NCBI GenBank assembly: GCA_016210785.1
Contig: JACQTN010000217.1
Location: 1 to 14,730 of the forward strand
Source of the DNA: Armatimonadota bacterium
Lineage (GTDB): Bacteria > Sysuimicrobiota > Sysuimicrobiia > Sysuimicrobiales > JACQTN01
DNA: 14,730 nt
Reading direction: 5' to 3'
Position numbers and translations under genes: made by a program. The notes under the pieces were generated by a model that was not told the DNA's origin, did not search any database, and saw only the letters and a list, made by a program, of their open reading frames with translations. Positions 6,268 to 13,918 of this stretch are shown piece after piece (positions within the stretch are counted from its first letter, which is position 1; each line of letters begins with the position of its first letter).

Positions 6268-8388
6268 TCAGCCTCCTCCCTCGGTGACGGCGCCGCGCGG
6301 GATCACCAGGGCGTCGACGGCCACGACGCCATCTTCCCACACCATGAGCGGGTTGACGTCCAGCGCCGCGACGCCGGCCTCGGGGTCGATGCTCAGGTCT
6401 TGCAGCGCCAGCAGGATCTCGATCACCGTGTCGAAGGCGCCGGGGGAGCGCAGCCGGGGGCTCTCCAGCATCCGGCCCAGCACCGAACGGCGCAGGCGCC
6501 GCCGGAGCTGATCCTCGGTCGCGGGGACAACCCAGGCCACGGTCTGCTCGAGGGTCTCGGCAAACACGCCGCCCAGTCCGGCAATCAGAACCACCCCGAT
6601 GCCGGGCTCTACGGTGAACCCGGCGATGGCCTCGAACTGCCCCCGGCACTGCCGCTGGACCACCACCTCTTCGAGCCGCGCCCCTGCGGCGGCGGCCCGG
6701 GTCCGCAGCGTGTGCACGCCAGCCCGCAGTGCTGCCTCGTTGCCCACTCCCGGAAGCACGAGGCCCGCGTCGCTCTTGTGCGCCACCCCCGGGGCGACGC
6801 CCTTGAGAACAACCGGCCAGCCCACCGCGGCCGCCGCGGCCAGGGCGCCGTCCTCATCGCGTGCCGTCCGGGTCTCCACCACCGGCACGCCGATGGCCTG
6901 CAGCACCCGCAGGCTCTCCGGTTCGGTCAGCGGACGGTCCCGGTGCAGCAGCGCCAGGACCTCCGGCGTGAGGACGCCGTGGCGCGCCGGCACAGTCTCC
7001 CCGGTCACCGGCAGCTCGCGCAGCAGGGCCGCCAGTCCTTCGAAGCACGACCCCGTGTCGTGGAACACCCGGATCCCCGCGGCGCGATAGGCATCCTCCT
7101 CCTCGGACGTCAGGCCTCCGGGAGACAGGACCACCGCGGGCTTGCCACTGACGGCGCGTGCCGCGCACAGTCCGCGCAGCACGTTGGCGCGGCTCTGCGC
7201 CCGGAGAAGAGCCGTCGCGTAGAGCACCAGCGCGTGCACGCCTGGGTCGGCGGCGAGCGCGCACGCCACTGCCTCCGTGCTCTCCGGGCCCGTCGCGCCC
7301 AGATCCACCGGGTTGAGCACCGGCGCAAAGCGGCTGTACCGGCCGAGGGTCTCGCGGGTCGCCGCCGAAAGCTCCGCAAACGGCACCCCGTGGCGGGCCG
7401 CGGCGTCGGCCAGCACCGCTCCGCCCGCGCCCGCGGTGGTCAGCGCGGCCAGACCGCCCCCGCCCGCCGTGCTCACCTGGCTCAGCAGGACCGCGGCCGC
7501 GATCAGGCCCTCGGGTGTCGCCACTTCCGCCGCGCCCGCCTGGGCGAAGAGCGCGGAATAGACCCCGGCGCTGCCGGCCAGCCGCGACGAGTGCGCCGCC
7601 GTCGTCGCCCGGCCGAGGTCGGAAGTGCCCAGTTTGAGCGCCACGACGTGCTTCCCCGCCCGGCGGGCGCGCGCCACCAGATCGCGGAAGCGGGGGCCGT
7701 CCCGGATCGCTTCGATGACCAGCCCGATCACCCGGCAGTCCGGATCGTCGAGGGCCGCTTCCATGAAGTCGAGCATGCCCAGGTCCGCCTCGTTGCCCAC
7801 GGAGGCGAACACGCCGAGCCCCAGGTCGAGCTCGCGGGCCCGCCCGGCCAGGGTGCTGAACAGGGCGCCGCTGTGGGAGATGAGGGTGAGGGGTCCCGGA
7901 GGGATGACCTCCGCGTGGGCGGCGTTGTATCCCAGGGAGATGCCCAGGCGCGCATTGTAGAGCCCGTTGCAGTTCGGCCCGACGATGCGCATCCCCGTCT
8001 CGTGGGGAATCCGGCGCAGCTCCTCCTCCAGCGCCTCGCCCTCACCGGTCCCCGACTCCCGGAAGCCGCTGACGGCGACGATGGCGGCTGTGACGCCCCG
8101 GCGGGCGCATTCCCAGGCCGCCTCGACGGCCTGGCGCGCGGGCAGCACCAGGAAGGCCAGGTCCGGGGTGGCGGGCATCTCGGCCACGGAGGGGTAGCAG
8201 CGGAGCCCGGCGATCTCCACGGCGCGCGGGTTCACCGGGTAGATGGCGCCGGAGAATCCCAGCCTCAGCAGGTTTTCCAGCGGCTTGGCGCTGAGCTTCG
8301 CCGGATCCGCGGATGCGCCCACGATGGCCACGCTGCGGGGGGCCAGGAGCGCGTCGAAGACCTTCGCCATGGACGCGGCCATAGCCAT
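6268..8388 (-). CDS. Fused NDP-forming acyl-CoA synthetase (acetate-CoA ligase [ADP-forming] family)
   Basis: About 706 residues carry both halves of an ADP-forming acyl-CoA synthetase. The alpha-like part has a CoA-binding Rossmann domain (about 8-135, starting LLAPRSVAIVGAS), the GPNCNG block (137-142) and ligase segments with SHSGAL (171-176). His266 in AAHSSRLAGS aligns with the phosphohistidine of the family, usually followed by TGxLAGS. The beta-like ATP-grasp part (about 485-700) has VLKGVAPGVAHKSDAGLV and the closing ALDVNPL block (675-681). These enzymes interconvert acyl-CoA + ADP + Pi with acid + CoA + ATP, so it could either activate an acid or conserve energy. The ATG at 8388 begins one base after the preceding stop; an ATG at 8430 would overlap that gene by about 40 nt. 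The acyl substrate is not predictable, but the operon suggests a dicarboxylic or branched acid. Confidence 0.93.
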   Translation of the reverse strand: MAMAASMAKVFDALLAPRSVAIVGASADPAKLSAKPLENLLRLGFSGAIYPVNPRAVEIAGLRCYPSVAEMPATPDLAFLVLPARQAVEAAWECARRGVTAAIVAVSGFRESGTGEGEALEEELRRIPHETGMRIVGPNCNGLYNARLGISLGYNAAHAEVIPPGPLTLISHSGALFSTLAGRARELDLGLGVFASVGNEADLGMLDFMEAALDDPDCRVIGLVIEAIRDGPRFRDLVARARRAGKHVVALKLGTSDLGRATTAAHSSRLAGSAGVYSALFAQAGAAEVATPEGLIAAAVLLSQVSTAGGGGLAALTTAGAGGAVLADAAARHGVPFAELSAATRETLGRYSRFAPVLNPVDLGATGPESTEAVACALAADPGVHALVLYATALLRAQSRANVLRGLCAARAVSGKPAVVLSPGGLTSEEEDAYRAAGIRVFHDTGSCFEGLAALLRELPVTGETVPARHGVLTPEVLALLHRDRPLTEPESLRVLQAIGVPVVETRTARDEDGALAAAAAVGWPVVLKGVAPGVAHKSDAGLVLPGVGNEAALRAGVHTLRTRAAAAGARLEEVVVQRQCRGQFEAIAGFTVEPGIGVVLIAGLGGVFAETLEQTVAWVVPATEDQLRRRLRRSVLGRMLESPRLRSPGAFDTVIEILLALQDLSIDPEAGVAALDVNPLMVWEDGVVAVDALVIPRGAVTEGGG
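6272..6280 (-). promoter_or_regulatory. Ribosome-binding site of the flavoprotein, inside the synthetase C-terminus
   Basis: GGGAGGAGG on the minus strand encodes the final glycines of the acyl-CoA synthetase and lies about ten bases before the flavoprotein ATG at 6261. The synthetase stop (TGA, 6270-6268) falls between the site and the start, so the two genes are likely translationally coupled. Confidence 0.7.
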
Positions 8389-8389
8389 G

Positions 8390-9499
8390 CTAGGCGCCAG
8401 GCGCGGAGGACGAGCGCGCGGCGGGCGCATCCATCCAGGGCCGGGGCATCCCCTCGCACACCTCCATGCCGAGCCGGAAGTGCTGCGCCTGCTCGTGCGT
8501 CTCGACGACCGGAAGATCTGGCGGATAGAGGTGGGCCGCGTCGGGCAGCGGCCCGGCTCCCGATACGTGCCCGTCGAGAGGCCGGCCGATGATCCCGGCG
8601 GCCAGCGCCGCGGCCTCCACCAGTTTGTCGAGGTCGGCGCCGGTGCGAATCCCCATCGCCTCCAGCATCTGCACGAGATCCTCCGTCGGCGCCATGCCCG
8701 CCGCCCGCCCGTTGCCGCAGTACGGACAGCCGCCGATGCCCCCGATGGTGCTGTCCGCGTACAGGGTGTCCTGGGGTCCCAGCGTGGTGAGCGCCGCGTA
8801 GATCGACGCCAGGGCCATCCCGCGCTGGTTGTGCAGGTGAAGCCTGAAGTGACGAATGTCCGGCCAGCGCGCCTTGATGGCCCTCAGGTCGCCGGCGACC
8901 CAGTGGGGCATGTTCCACCCCATGGGATCGGCCAGCAGCACATCGGTGACCGTCAGGCCTGCCGCCTGCCAGACGTCCACCTGCTCCTGCAGGCGCGCCA
9001 GGCGCAGTTCCCTGGAGAACGCACCCCGCCAGTTGGAGCCCCAGGCCGCGCTCAGGCCGATCATGGCCGTGGACCTGCCCGCGGCAACGGCGCGCTCCAC
9101 GATGGCCGGCCAGGCGGCCCGCTCCTGCTCGATGGTCCGGTTGGTGTTGCGCTTGATGAAGACATCGCACAGGTGCGCATGGAGCGAGGGCGGCCGGTCG
9201 TCGATGGTCAGAGGCGGCACGTGGGCGCGCATCCGCTCCCGTCCACGCTCATTCAGGGCGAGGGCCAGGTAGGTCACGCCCGGCCGCGGGCGCATCCGCT
9301 GCACCAGGGCGTCGATCTCCGCCATCTGCGGCGTCCACTTCGGGCTGACGAAGGACCCCACGACGATCCGCCGCAACCCGGCCTCCGAGAGCGCATCCAG
9401 CAGGCGCAGCTTGTCCTCCAGGGAGATGCGGACGCTCTCGATCTGCATGCCGTCCCGCATGCCTTCCTCCGTGATGACAACCGACGGCAGATCCGGCAT
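8390..9499 (-). CDS. HMG-CoA lyase-like TIM-barrel (DRE-TIM family) enzyme
   Basis: This 369-residue protein clearly belongs to the HMG-CoA lyase/pyruvate carboxyltransferase-like fold. It has EEGMRDGMQ (11-19, Arg15 and Asp16), SFVSPKWTPQM (49-59), FIKRNTNRTIEQE (114-126), ADPMGW (190-195), HLHN with metal ligands His221 and His223, and GGCPY with the catalytic Cys258, followed by TEDL. Two positions differ from human HMG-CoA lyase by my alignment: the active-site Glu72 equivalent is Val46, and the metal-ligand Asn275 equivalent is Met269 after a two-residue insertion (CGNG). It is also longer at the C-terminus. A Claisen-type cleavage of a 3-hydroxyacyl-CoA is therefore likely, but HMG-CoA may not be the substrate; a citramalyl-type CoA ester is an alternative. 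The ATG at 9499 is fixed by a perfect AGGAGGTGA site. The same frame remains open upstream to 10000, but that part is out of register with the hydratase gene and not coding. Confidence 0.92.
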   Translation of the reverse strand: MPDLPSVVITEEGMRDGMQIESVRISLEDKLRLLDALSEAGLRRIVVGSFVSPKWTPQMAEIDALVQRMRPRPGVTYLALALNERGRERMRAHVPPLTIDDRPPSLHAHLCDVFIKRNTNRTIEQERAAWPAIVERAVAAGRSTAMIGLSAAWGSNWRGAFSRELRLARLQEQVDVWQAAGLTVTDVLLADPMGWNMPHWVAGDLRAIKARWPDIRHFRLHLHNQRGMALASIYAALTTLGPQDTLYADSTIGGIGGCPYCGNGRAAGMAPTEDLVQMLEAMGIRTGADLDKLVEAAALAAGIIGRPLDGHVSGAGPLPDAAHLYPPDLPVVETHEQAQHFRLGMEVCEGMPRPWMDAPAARSSSAPGA

Positions 9500-9503
9500 T
9501 GAG

Positions 9504-9512
9504 TCACCTCCT
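9504..9512 (-). promoter_or_regulatory. Perfect Shine-Dalgarno site of the HMG-CoA lyase-like gene
   Basis: AGGAGGTGA on the minus strand sits five bases before the ATG at 9499 and overlaps the TAG stop (9513-9511) of the enoyl-CoA hydratase gene. It rules out the much longer open frame reaching 10000 and implies coupled translation. Confidence 0.85.
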
Positions 9513-10299
9513 ATCGCCCCTGCCACCGGGGCTGGCGACGCTCGACAAACGCCCGCACGCCTTCCTTGCGGTCCTCGCTGAGGTACGGATCGGGGCCGAA
9601 GTCGAGCCGCAGCGCGGCGGAGAAGGACAAACCGAGCCCTCGGGTCGCCACGTCCTTCATGCGCCGCACCGACAGCGGGGCGTTGGCGGCGATCTGCGCG
9701 GCGAAGGCGGCGGCCGCCGCGGGGAGTTCCTGCGGCGGCACCACCCGGTTGATGAGCCCCCAGCGTGCCAGGTCGGACGCCGGGAAGAGTTCCGCGGTGA
9801 AGAGAAGCTCCAGCGCAATACCCAGGGGTGCGAGTCTGGGCAACATCACCGAAGCGAAGTTCGCGCCCATGCCCCGCTTGGCCTCGGGAATGCCCAGCCG
9901 GGCGGTCTCGGAAGCGATCCGCAGATCGCAGGCCAGCGCCAGCTCGAACCCGCCGCCCACGGCGTAGCCGTTGATGGCCGCGATGGTCGGCGTGTGGCAC
10001 TCCAGGACCACCTCGAACAGCGGGCGCTCGGGCCCCCGGCCGGGCCGGCGGAACGCCTCGCCGGCCTGGTCGCCGGCCGCGATCTCCTTCAGGTCGGCCC
10101 CGGCGCAGAACGCGCGGTCGCCAGCCCCGGTCAGCACGATGGCGCGAACGCCCGGATCCTCGTCGGCACGGATCACCTCCTCGGCCAGCCGGGCCCGCAC
10201 CGCCCGGGAGAGCGCGTTCAGGCGCTCGGGCCGGTTGATGGTCAGCGTGCGGACGAACCCGTCATCCCGGACCAGGACCTCGGACGGTTGCTCCTCCAC
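9511..10299 (-). CDS. Enoyl-CoA hydratase/isomerase (crotonase) family protein
   Basis: At 262 residues it has the normal crotonase length. The family signature runs INRPERLNAL (21-30), AFCAGADLKE (63-72, first oxyanion-hole segment), NGYAVGGGFELALACDLRIA (110-129) and LGIPEAKRGMG (135-145). Gly116 matches the second oxyanion-hole glycine, and Glu119 and Glu139 match the two catalytic glutamates of rat enoyl-CoA hydratase, so hydratase activity is more likely than a purely isomerase or dehalogenase role. Next to an HMG-CoA lyase-like gene it could act like 3-methylglutaconyl-CoA hydratase or an itaconyl/mesaconyl-CoA hydratase; this is inferred from context. The start is a GTG at 10299 behind GGAGGAG, and an in-frame TGA two codons upstream excludes a longer product. 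A decoy ATG at 10306 is in another frame and stops after 14 codons. Confidence 0.94.
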   Translation of the reverse strand: MEEQPSEVLVRDDGFVRTLTINRPERLNALSRAVRARLAEEVIRADEDPGVRAIVLTGAGDRAFCAGADLKEIAAGDQAGEAFRRPGRGPERPLFEVVLECHTPTIAAINGYAVGGGFELALACDLRIASETARLGIPEAKRGMGANFASVMLPRLAPLGIALELLFTAELFPASDLARWGLINRVVPPQELPAAAAAFAAQIAANAPLSVRRMKDVATRGLGLSFSAALRLDFGPDPYLSEDRKEGVRAFVERRQPRWQGR

Positions 10300-10308
10300 G
10301 ATTCATCA

Positions 10309-10315
10309 CTCCTCC
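10309..10315 (-). promoter_or_regulatory. Ribosome-binding site of the crotonase gene
   Basis: GGAGGAG on the minus strand precedes the GTG start at 10299 and lies just after the permease stop codon (TGA, 10321-10319). Confidence 0.65.
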
Positions 10316-10318
10316 GGT

Positions 10319-11251
10319 TCAGTCCAGACCTCGCAATCCCCTCAGGCGCGGATCAAGGACGTCGCGCAAGCCATCCCCCAGCATGTTGAACCCCAGCACC
10401 ACCATCATCACCGCGAGGCCCGGAAACGTCGCCAGGTGCGGAGCGCCCCGCAGGTACTCCCGCCCCTCGGCCAGCATCGCCCCCCATTCCGGCGACGGTG
10501 GCTGCACGCCCAACCCCAGGAAGCTCAGCGAGGACGCCACCGTGATCGCCCGCGCCAGGTCGAGGCTCGATTGCACGATCAGGGGCGCCATGATGTTGGG
10601 CAGGATGTGGCGGGCGAGGATCCGCACCGATGGGGCGCCCACCGCCCGCGCCGCTTCCACAAAGGGGCGCTCCCGGACCGACAGCACCGTGCTGTGAACC
10701 AGGCGGATGTACGCGGGAATGCCGAAGACGCCCACCGCGATGGTGACGTTCTGGATGTTGGGCCCCAGCACCGCCACCAGCGCCAGGGCCATCAGGATGC
10801 CGGGGAAGGCCAGCAGGACGTCGGCCAGGCGCATGATGATGGACTCGAGGCCCCCGCCGAAGTAGCCGGCGACGATGCCCAGGCCGCCGCCGACCGCCAG
10901 CCCCAGGCTCACGGCGACGGCGCCGATGGACAGCGAGATGGGAGCGCCGTACATCATCCGGCTGAGCACGTCGCGACCCAGGGCGTCCACGCCCAGCAGG
11001 TGACGCGCCGAGGGTCCCTGCAGCGCGCTGGGCAGGTCCTGCTGGAGCGGGTCTTGCGGTGCCAGGGCGCGGCCGCCCACCGCCGTCATGAGGGCCAGGA
11101 GCACGATCACACCGCCGATGGCACCGCGCCGGTGGCGCAGCAGGCGGCGGGTCACCCATCGGAAGCCCCGCGCCTCCGCCGGCCGGCGGACCGGCTCCAG
11201 GGCACCCGCCACCGGGACGCCCAACCCCTCCCCGGCTTTCGCCTCGCTCAC
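10319..11251 (-). CDS. DppC/OppC-type ABC transporter permease
   Basis: This inner-membrane permease of an oligopeptide/dipeptide/nickel-type importer has about 310 residues. A cytoplasmic N-terminus is followed by a first helix (about 44-62), then the HLLGVDALGRDVLSR block (84-98) typical of the DppC branch. The BPD_transp_1 helices follow, with the EAA loop at about 196-224 (PFVEAARAVGAPSVRI to LP) that contacts the ATPase. FLGLGVQPPSPEWGAML (244-260) and the closing LRDVLDPRLRG are also typical. The preferred start is a GTG at 11251, 10 nt after the DppB stop and preceded by a GAGG element. An ATG at 11296 would add 15 residues and overlap the previous gene by 35 nt, so the start is uncertain. 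It presumably dimerises with the upstream DppB-type permease. Confidence 0.93.
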   Translation of the reverse strand: MSEAKAGEGLGVPVAGALEPVRRPAEARGFRWVTRRLLRHRRGAIGGVIVLLALMTAVGGRALAPQDPLQQDLPSALQGPSARHLLGVDALGRDVLSRMMYGAPISLSIGAVAVSLGLAVGGGLGIVAGYFGGGLESIIMRLADVLLAFPGILMALALVAVLGPNIQNVTIAVGVFGIPAYIRLVHSTVLSVRERPFVEAARAVGAPSVRILARHILPNIMAPLIVQSSLDLARAITVASSLSFLGLGVQPPSPEWGAMLAEGREYLRGAPHLATFPGLAVMMVVLGFNMLGDGLRDVLDPRLRGLRGLD

Positions 11252-11261
11252 GCCGCCATCC

Positions 11262-12182
11262 TCATCGATACCGGATCCTGGGATCGAGGAACCCATACGA
11301 GATGTCCACCAACAGGTTGATGAGGACGAAGCTGGTGGCGGTGAAGAAGACGGCTCCCTGAAGGAGCGGGATGTCCCTGGTGGTGATGGCGTACAGCATC
11401 AGCTGGCCGAGCCCGGGCCAGGCAAAAATGCTTTCCGCGATCACGCTGCGCCCCAGCATGTTGCCGAACTGGAGGCCGGTGACGGCCACCGTGGGGATCA
11501 TGCTGTTCTTGAGGGCATGCAGCAAGATCACGCGCGACTCGGGCAGCCCCTTGGCCCGCGCCGTCCTGAGAAAGTCCTCTCCCAGCACCTCGACCAGGCT
11601 GGAGCGCGTCATGCGAGCGATGAGAGCGGAGGAGTAGAGCCCGAGCGTGACGGCCGGCAGGATCAGGTGCGCCAGGCCGCCGCGCCCCGACGTGGGCAGC
11701 CAGCCCAGCATGAGCGAGAAGACCAGCACGAGCATCATGCCGAGCCAGTAGGGCGGCATGGAGACGCCGAACAGGGCCATGCCCGTCACCAGGTCATCGC
11801 CCAGGGTGTTCGGCCGGATCCCGGCCGTCACGCCGGCCGTCACGCCGACCGCGATGGCGATGGCGATGCCGGCCAGCGCCAGCTCCAGCGTCGCACCCAC
11901 GCGCGCCCCCACTTCCTCCGCCACCGGCCGGCGGGAGACCAGGGACGTGCCCAGATCACCCCGCACCACGCCGCCCAAGAACCGCACGTACTGCAGCCAC
12001 ACGGGATCGTTCAGGCCGAGCTGAGCCCGGATCTGACGCAAGTCGTCTTCGGTTGCCGCGTCGCCGCCGATGACCAGGGCCACGTCTCCGGGCACGACGC
12101 GCATGACGAGAAAGAGGACCAGCGAGATGCCGAGGAGCACCGGCACCAGCGCCATCGCCCGCCGTACGGTGTACCGCGTCAT
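11262..12182 (-). CDS. DppB/OppB-type ABC transporter permease
   Basis: This 306-residue inner-membrane permease starts MTRYTVRRAM, followed by a first helix at about 11-30 and the VPGDVAL motif. QLGLNDPVWLQYVRFL (54-69) and RGDLGTSL (74-81) are hallmarks of the DppB branch. Further helices lie at about 97-121, 132-160, 174-192, 228-250 and 275-297. The EAA loop spans about 203-230 (DFLRTARAKGLPESRV to IP), and the end LDPRIRYR is typical. The ATG at 12182 has GGAGG six bases upstream, close behind the hydantoinase B stop at 12196. Together with the DppC-type permease and the substrate-binding protein at the right edge it makes most of an importer. The ATPases that would energise it are not in this window, and the cargo cannot be read from the permeases. 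Confidence 0.95.
   Translation of the reverse strand: MTRYTVRRAMALVPVLLGISLVLFLVMRVVPGDVALVIGGDAATEDDLRQIRAQLGLNDPVWLQYVRFLGGVVRGDLGTSLVSRRPVAEEVGARVGATLELALAGIAIAIAVGVTAGVTAGIRPNTLGDDLVTGMALFGVSMPPYWLGMMLVLVFSLMLGWLPTSGRGGLAHLILPAVTLGLYSSALIARMTRSSLVEVLGEDFLRTARAKGLPESRVILLHALKNSMIPTVAVTGLQFGNMLGRSVIAESIFAWPGLGQLMLYAITTRDIPLLQGAVFFTATSFVLINLLVDISYGFLDPRIRYR
11821..11868 (-). repeat. In-frame short tandem repeats within the DppB membrane helix
   Basis: Two copies of the 12-bp unit CCGGCCGTCACG (11821-11844) are followed by three copies of GCGATG (11851-11868), all within the permease gene. They encode the repetitive AIAIAIAVGVTAGVTAG part of a membrane helix. All unit lengths are multiples of three, so slippage would keep the frame. 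Confidence 0.7.
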
Positions 12183-12188
12183 GCCCGG

Positions 12189-12193
12189 CCTCC
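12189..12193 (-). promoter_or_regulatory. Ribosome-binding site of the DppB-type permease
   Basis: GGAGG on the minus strand is six bases before the ATG at 12182 and just after the hydantoinase B stop codon (12198-12196). Confidence 0.6.
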
Positions 12194-12195
12194 GG

Positions 12196-13905
12196 TCACT
12201 TCCGCCCGGCCGCCCTCAGCTCCGCGGTCTTCTGGTGATCCACGGCCGTCGCCTCGGGGGTGACGGCCACACCGTAATCGCGCTCCGCGGCTTCCCGCGT
12301 GACGAGCCCGTTCCGCACGTCCGCCAGGACCCGCTCCGGATCGCGCTCGAGAGGAGAGAACATACCGCCGCCCCCGGGCAGCCGGAGGGTGGCCAGGTCG
12401 CCCGGCCGCAGCAGAACGCGGGACTTGCTGTCGATGACCTCCCCATTGAGCAGGGTCACGCCCAGGCCGCCCGGACCACCGCCCCGGAACCCGCGCGCCG
12501 GGTAGCGGATGTGTTCATTCTGGAAGAGGGCCGTCACGGGGTGCACGGCCAGGAAGCTGATCTGCTGCCCCAGCCCGCCGCGGTGCCGGCCCGGCCCGCC
12601 GGAGTCGAGGACCAGCCGCTTCTCGGTGACCCGCAGCGGCAGGATGTTCTCGAACACCTCCACGGGGGTATTGGAGATGTTGCTGGGGAAGCTGCGCGTC
12701 GACGGTCCGTCCTTGGTGGGGCGGGCCCCCATCCCGCCGTTCAGCATGATGGTCTCCGCGAAGGGCTTCCCGCGCTCGTCCACGCCGAAGAAGCGCTCCA
12801 CCCACATGGGCGAGCCGGAGTCGGCGATCACGCGGCCCGGCACGGCCTGGACGAGCGCGCCCATCACCGCCGCCGTGAGATGGTGCGCGACCGTGGACCG
12901 CATCCGGACCGGCGCCGGCTTTCGCGGGTTGAGGATGCTGCCCTCGGGGGCGGTGATGGTCACCGGTTTGAAGGTCCCGTAGTTGTTGGGGAGCCCGGGG
13001 TTCACCACGCACTTGACGGCGACGAACGTCCAGACGAAGGTGTAGTTCATCACGCTGTTGATGCCCCACGGGCTCTGCGGCGACGATCCGGTGAAGTCGA
13101 TGACGATCTCGCCGTCCCGGACCTCGACGGCCACCCTGATGAGGATCGGCTCGTCGATGCCATCGAGCCACAGCTCGCCGGCGTAGCGCCCCTCGGGGAG
13201 GGTCTGCCGGATGGACGCGCGCATGGCGGCCTCGGACCGGCCGACGATCTCGTCGGCGAGCAGATCCAGGGAGTCCAGGCCGTGCGCCCGCAGGAACCCG
13301 ATGAGCTTGTGGTGGCTGAGCCGGAGCGCCGCGATCATGCTGCGCAGGTCCCCGCTGGTCTGCTCGGGCACGCGCACGTTGGCCTCGATGAACTCAAAGA
13401 GTTCGTCATTCTCCCGCCCGGCCTTCACCAGCCTGGAGATCGGGATGAAGACCCCTTCCTCGTAGACGTCGCGGGCGGCGGTGGACAGCCCCCCGCCGAT
13501 GTCCGACAGGTGGGCCATGATCTCCGCGTACGCGATCAGTCGCCCGCCGTCGAAGACGGGCATCATCAGCACGGTGTCGTATAGGTGGCCCGCGGTGAGC
13601 CAGGGGTCGTTGGTGATCAGGATGTCCCCCGGCTCCAGGCGGTCGGGGGGAAACTTCTTCAACATCTCGGGCAGCGCCGACAGCGCGATGCCCATCTTGG
13701 ACGCCACCGAGGTGTTCTGCCCCACCATGCGCCCCCGGGTGTCGTACAGCAGGCAGCCGAAGTCCCAGGCCTCCCGGATGGCGTTGGAGAAGGCCGTGCG
13801 CACCACCGTGTGGGCCGCCTCCTCCATGATGAGCAGCAGGCGCTGGCGCAAGACCTCGAGCTGAACCGGATCGACACGAAGTGCTGCGGTCCGCGTCTCG
13901 TCCAT
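12196..13905 (-). CDS. Hydantoinase B/oxoprolinase (HyuB) family protein
   Basis: This 569-residue protein has normal family length. Recognisable blocks are the N-terminal VDPVQLEVLRQRL, the TAFSNAIREAWDFGCLLYD stretch (38-55), ITNDPWLTAGHLYD (97-110, probable metal-binding region), GGPGRHRGGLGQ (436-447) and the closing PGGGGMFSPLERDPERVL. HyuB proteins normally work with HyuA, an ATP-hydrolysing partner, to open hydantoin or 5-oxoproline rings; relatives are ATP-dependent carboxylases such as acetophenone carboxylase. No HyuA is present here. The ATG at 13905 is preferred, 13 nt after the substrate-binding protein stop and behind an AGGTGG element; an ATG at 13935 would overlap that gene. 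Its position between the binding protein and the permease genes links its substrate to the transported compound. The exact reaction is unknown. Confidence 0.93.
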   Translation of the reverse strand: MDETRTAALRVDPVQLEVLRQRLLLIMEEAAHTVVRTAFSNAIREAWDFGCLLYDTRGRMVGQNTSVASKMGIALSALPEMLKKFPPDRLEPGDILITNDPWLTAGHLYDTVLMMPVFDGGRLIAYAEIMAHLSDIGGGLSTAARDVYEEGVFIPISRLVKAGRENDELFEFIEANVRVPEQTSGDLRSMIAALRLSHHKLIGFLRAHGLDSLDLLADEIVGRSEAAMRASIRQTLPEGRYAGELWLDGIDEPILIRVAVEVRDGEIVIDFTGSSPQSPWGINSVMNYTFVWTFVAVKCVVNPGLPNNYGTFKPVTITAPEGSILNPRKPAPVRMRSTVAHHLTAAVMGALVQAVPGRVIADSGSPMWVERFFGVDERGKPFAETIMLNGGMGARPTKDGPSTRSFPSNISNTPVEVFENILPLRVTEKRLVLDSGGPGRHRGGLGQQISFLAVHPVTALFQNEHIRYPARGFRGGGPGGLGVTLLNGEVIDSKSRVLLRPGDLATLRLPGGGGMFSPLERDPERVLADVRNGLVTREAAERDYGVAVTPEATAVDHQKTAELRAAGRK

Positions 13906-13918
13906 CCCCGACACCCAC

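Noticed and set aside
4384..8592. An open frame of about 1,400 codons on the plus strand
   Set aside because: It runs antisense to four well-recognised minus-strand genes and its product is rich in Arg, His, Gly, Gln and Pro with no family motif. This is the usual artefact of high-GC third codon positions.
9500..10000. N-terminal extension of the HMG-CoA lyase-like frame up to 10000
   Set aside because: It overlaps the crotonase gene in another frame, its translation is low-complexity Arg/Gly-rich, and the perfect ribosome-binding site at 9504-9512 places the start at 9499.
10265..10306. Small minus-strand open frame from an ATG at 10306 overlapping the crotonase start
   Set aside because: It codes only 14 residues, is out of frame with the crotonase and has no support beyond sharing its ribosome-binding site.
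12070..13584. Plus-strand open frame of about 500 codons
   Set aside because: It lies opposite the hydantoinase B-family gene, which has clear family motifs throughout; the plus-strand product has none.
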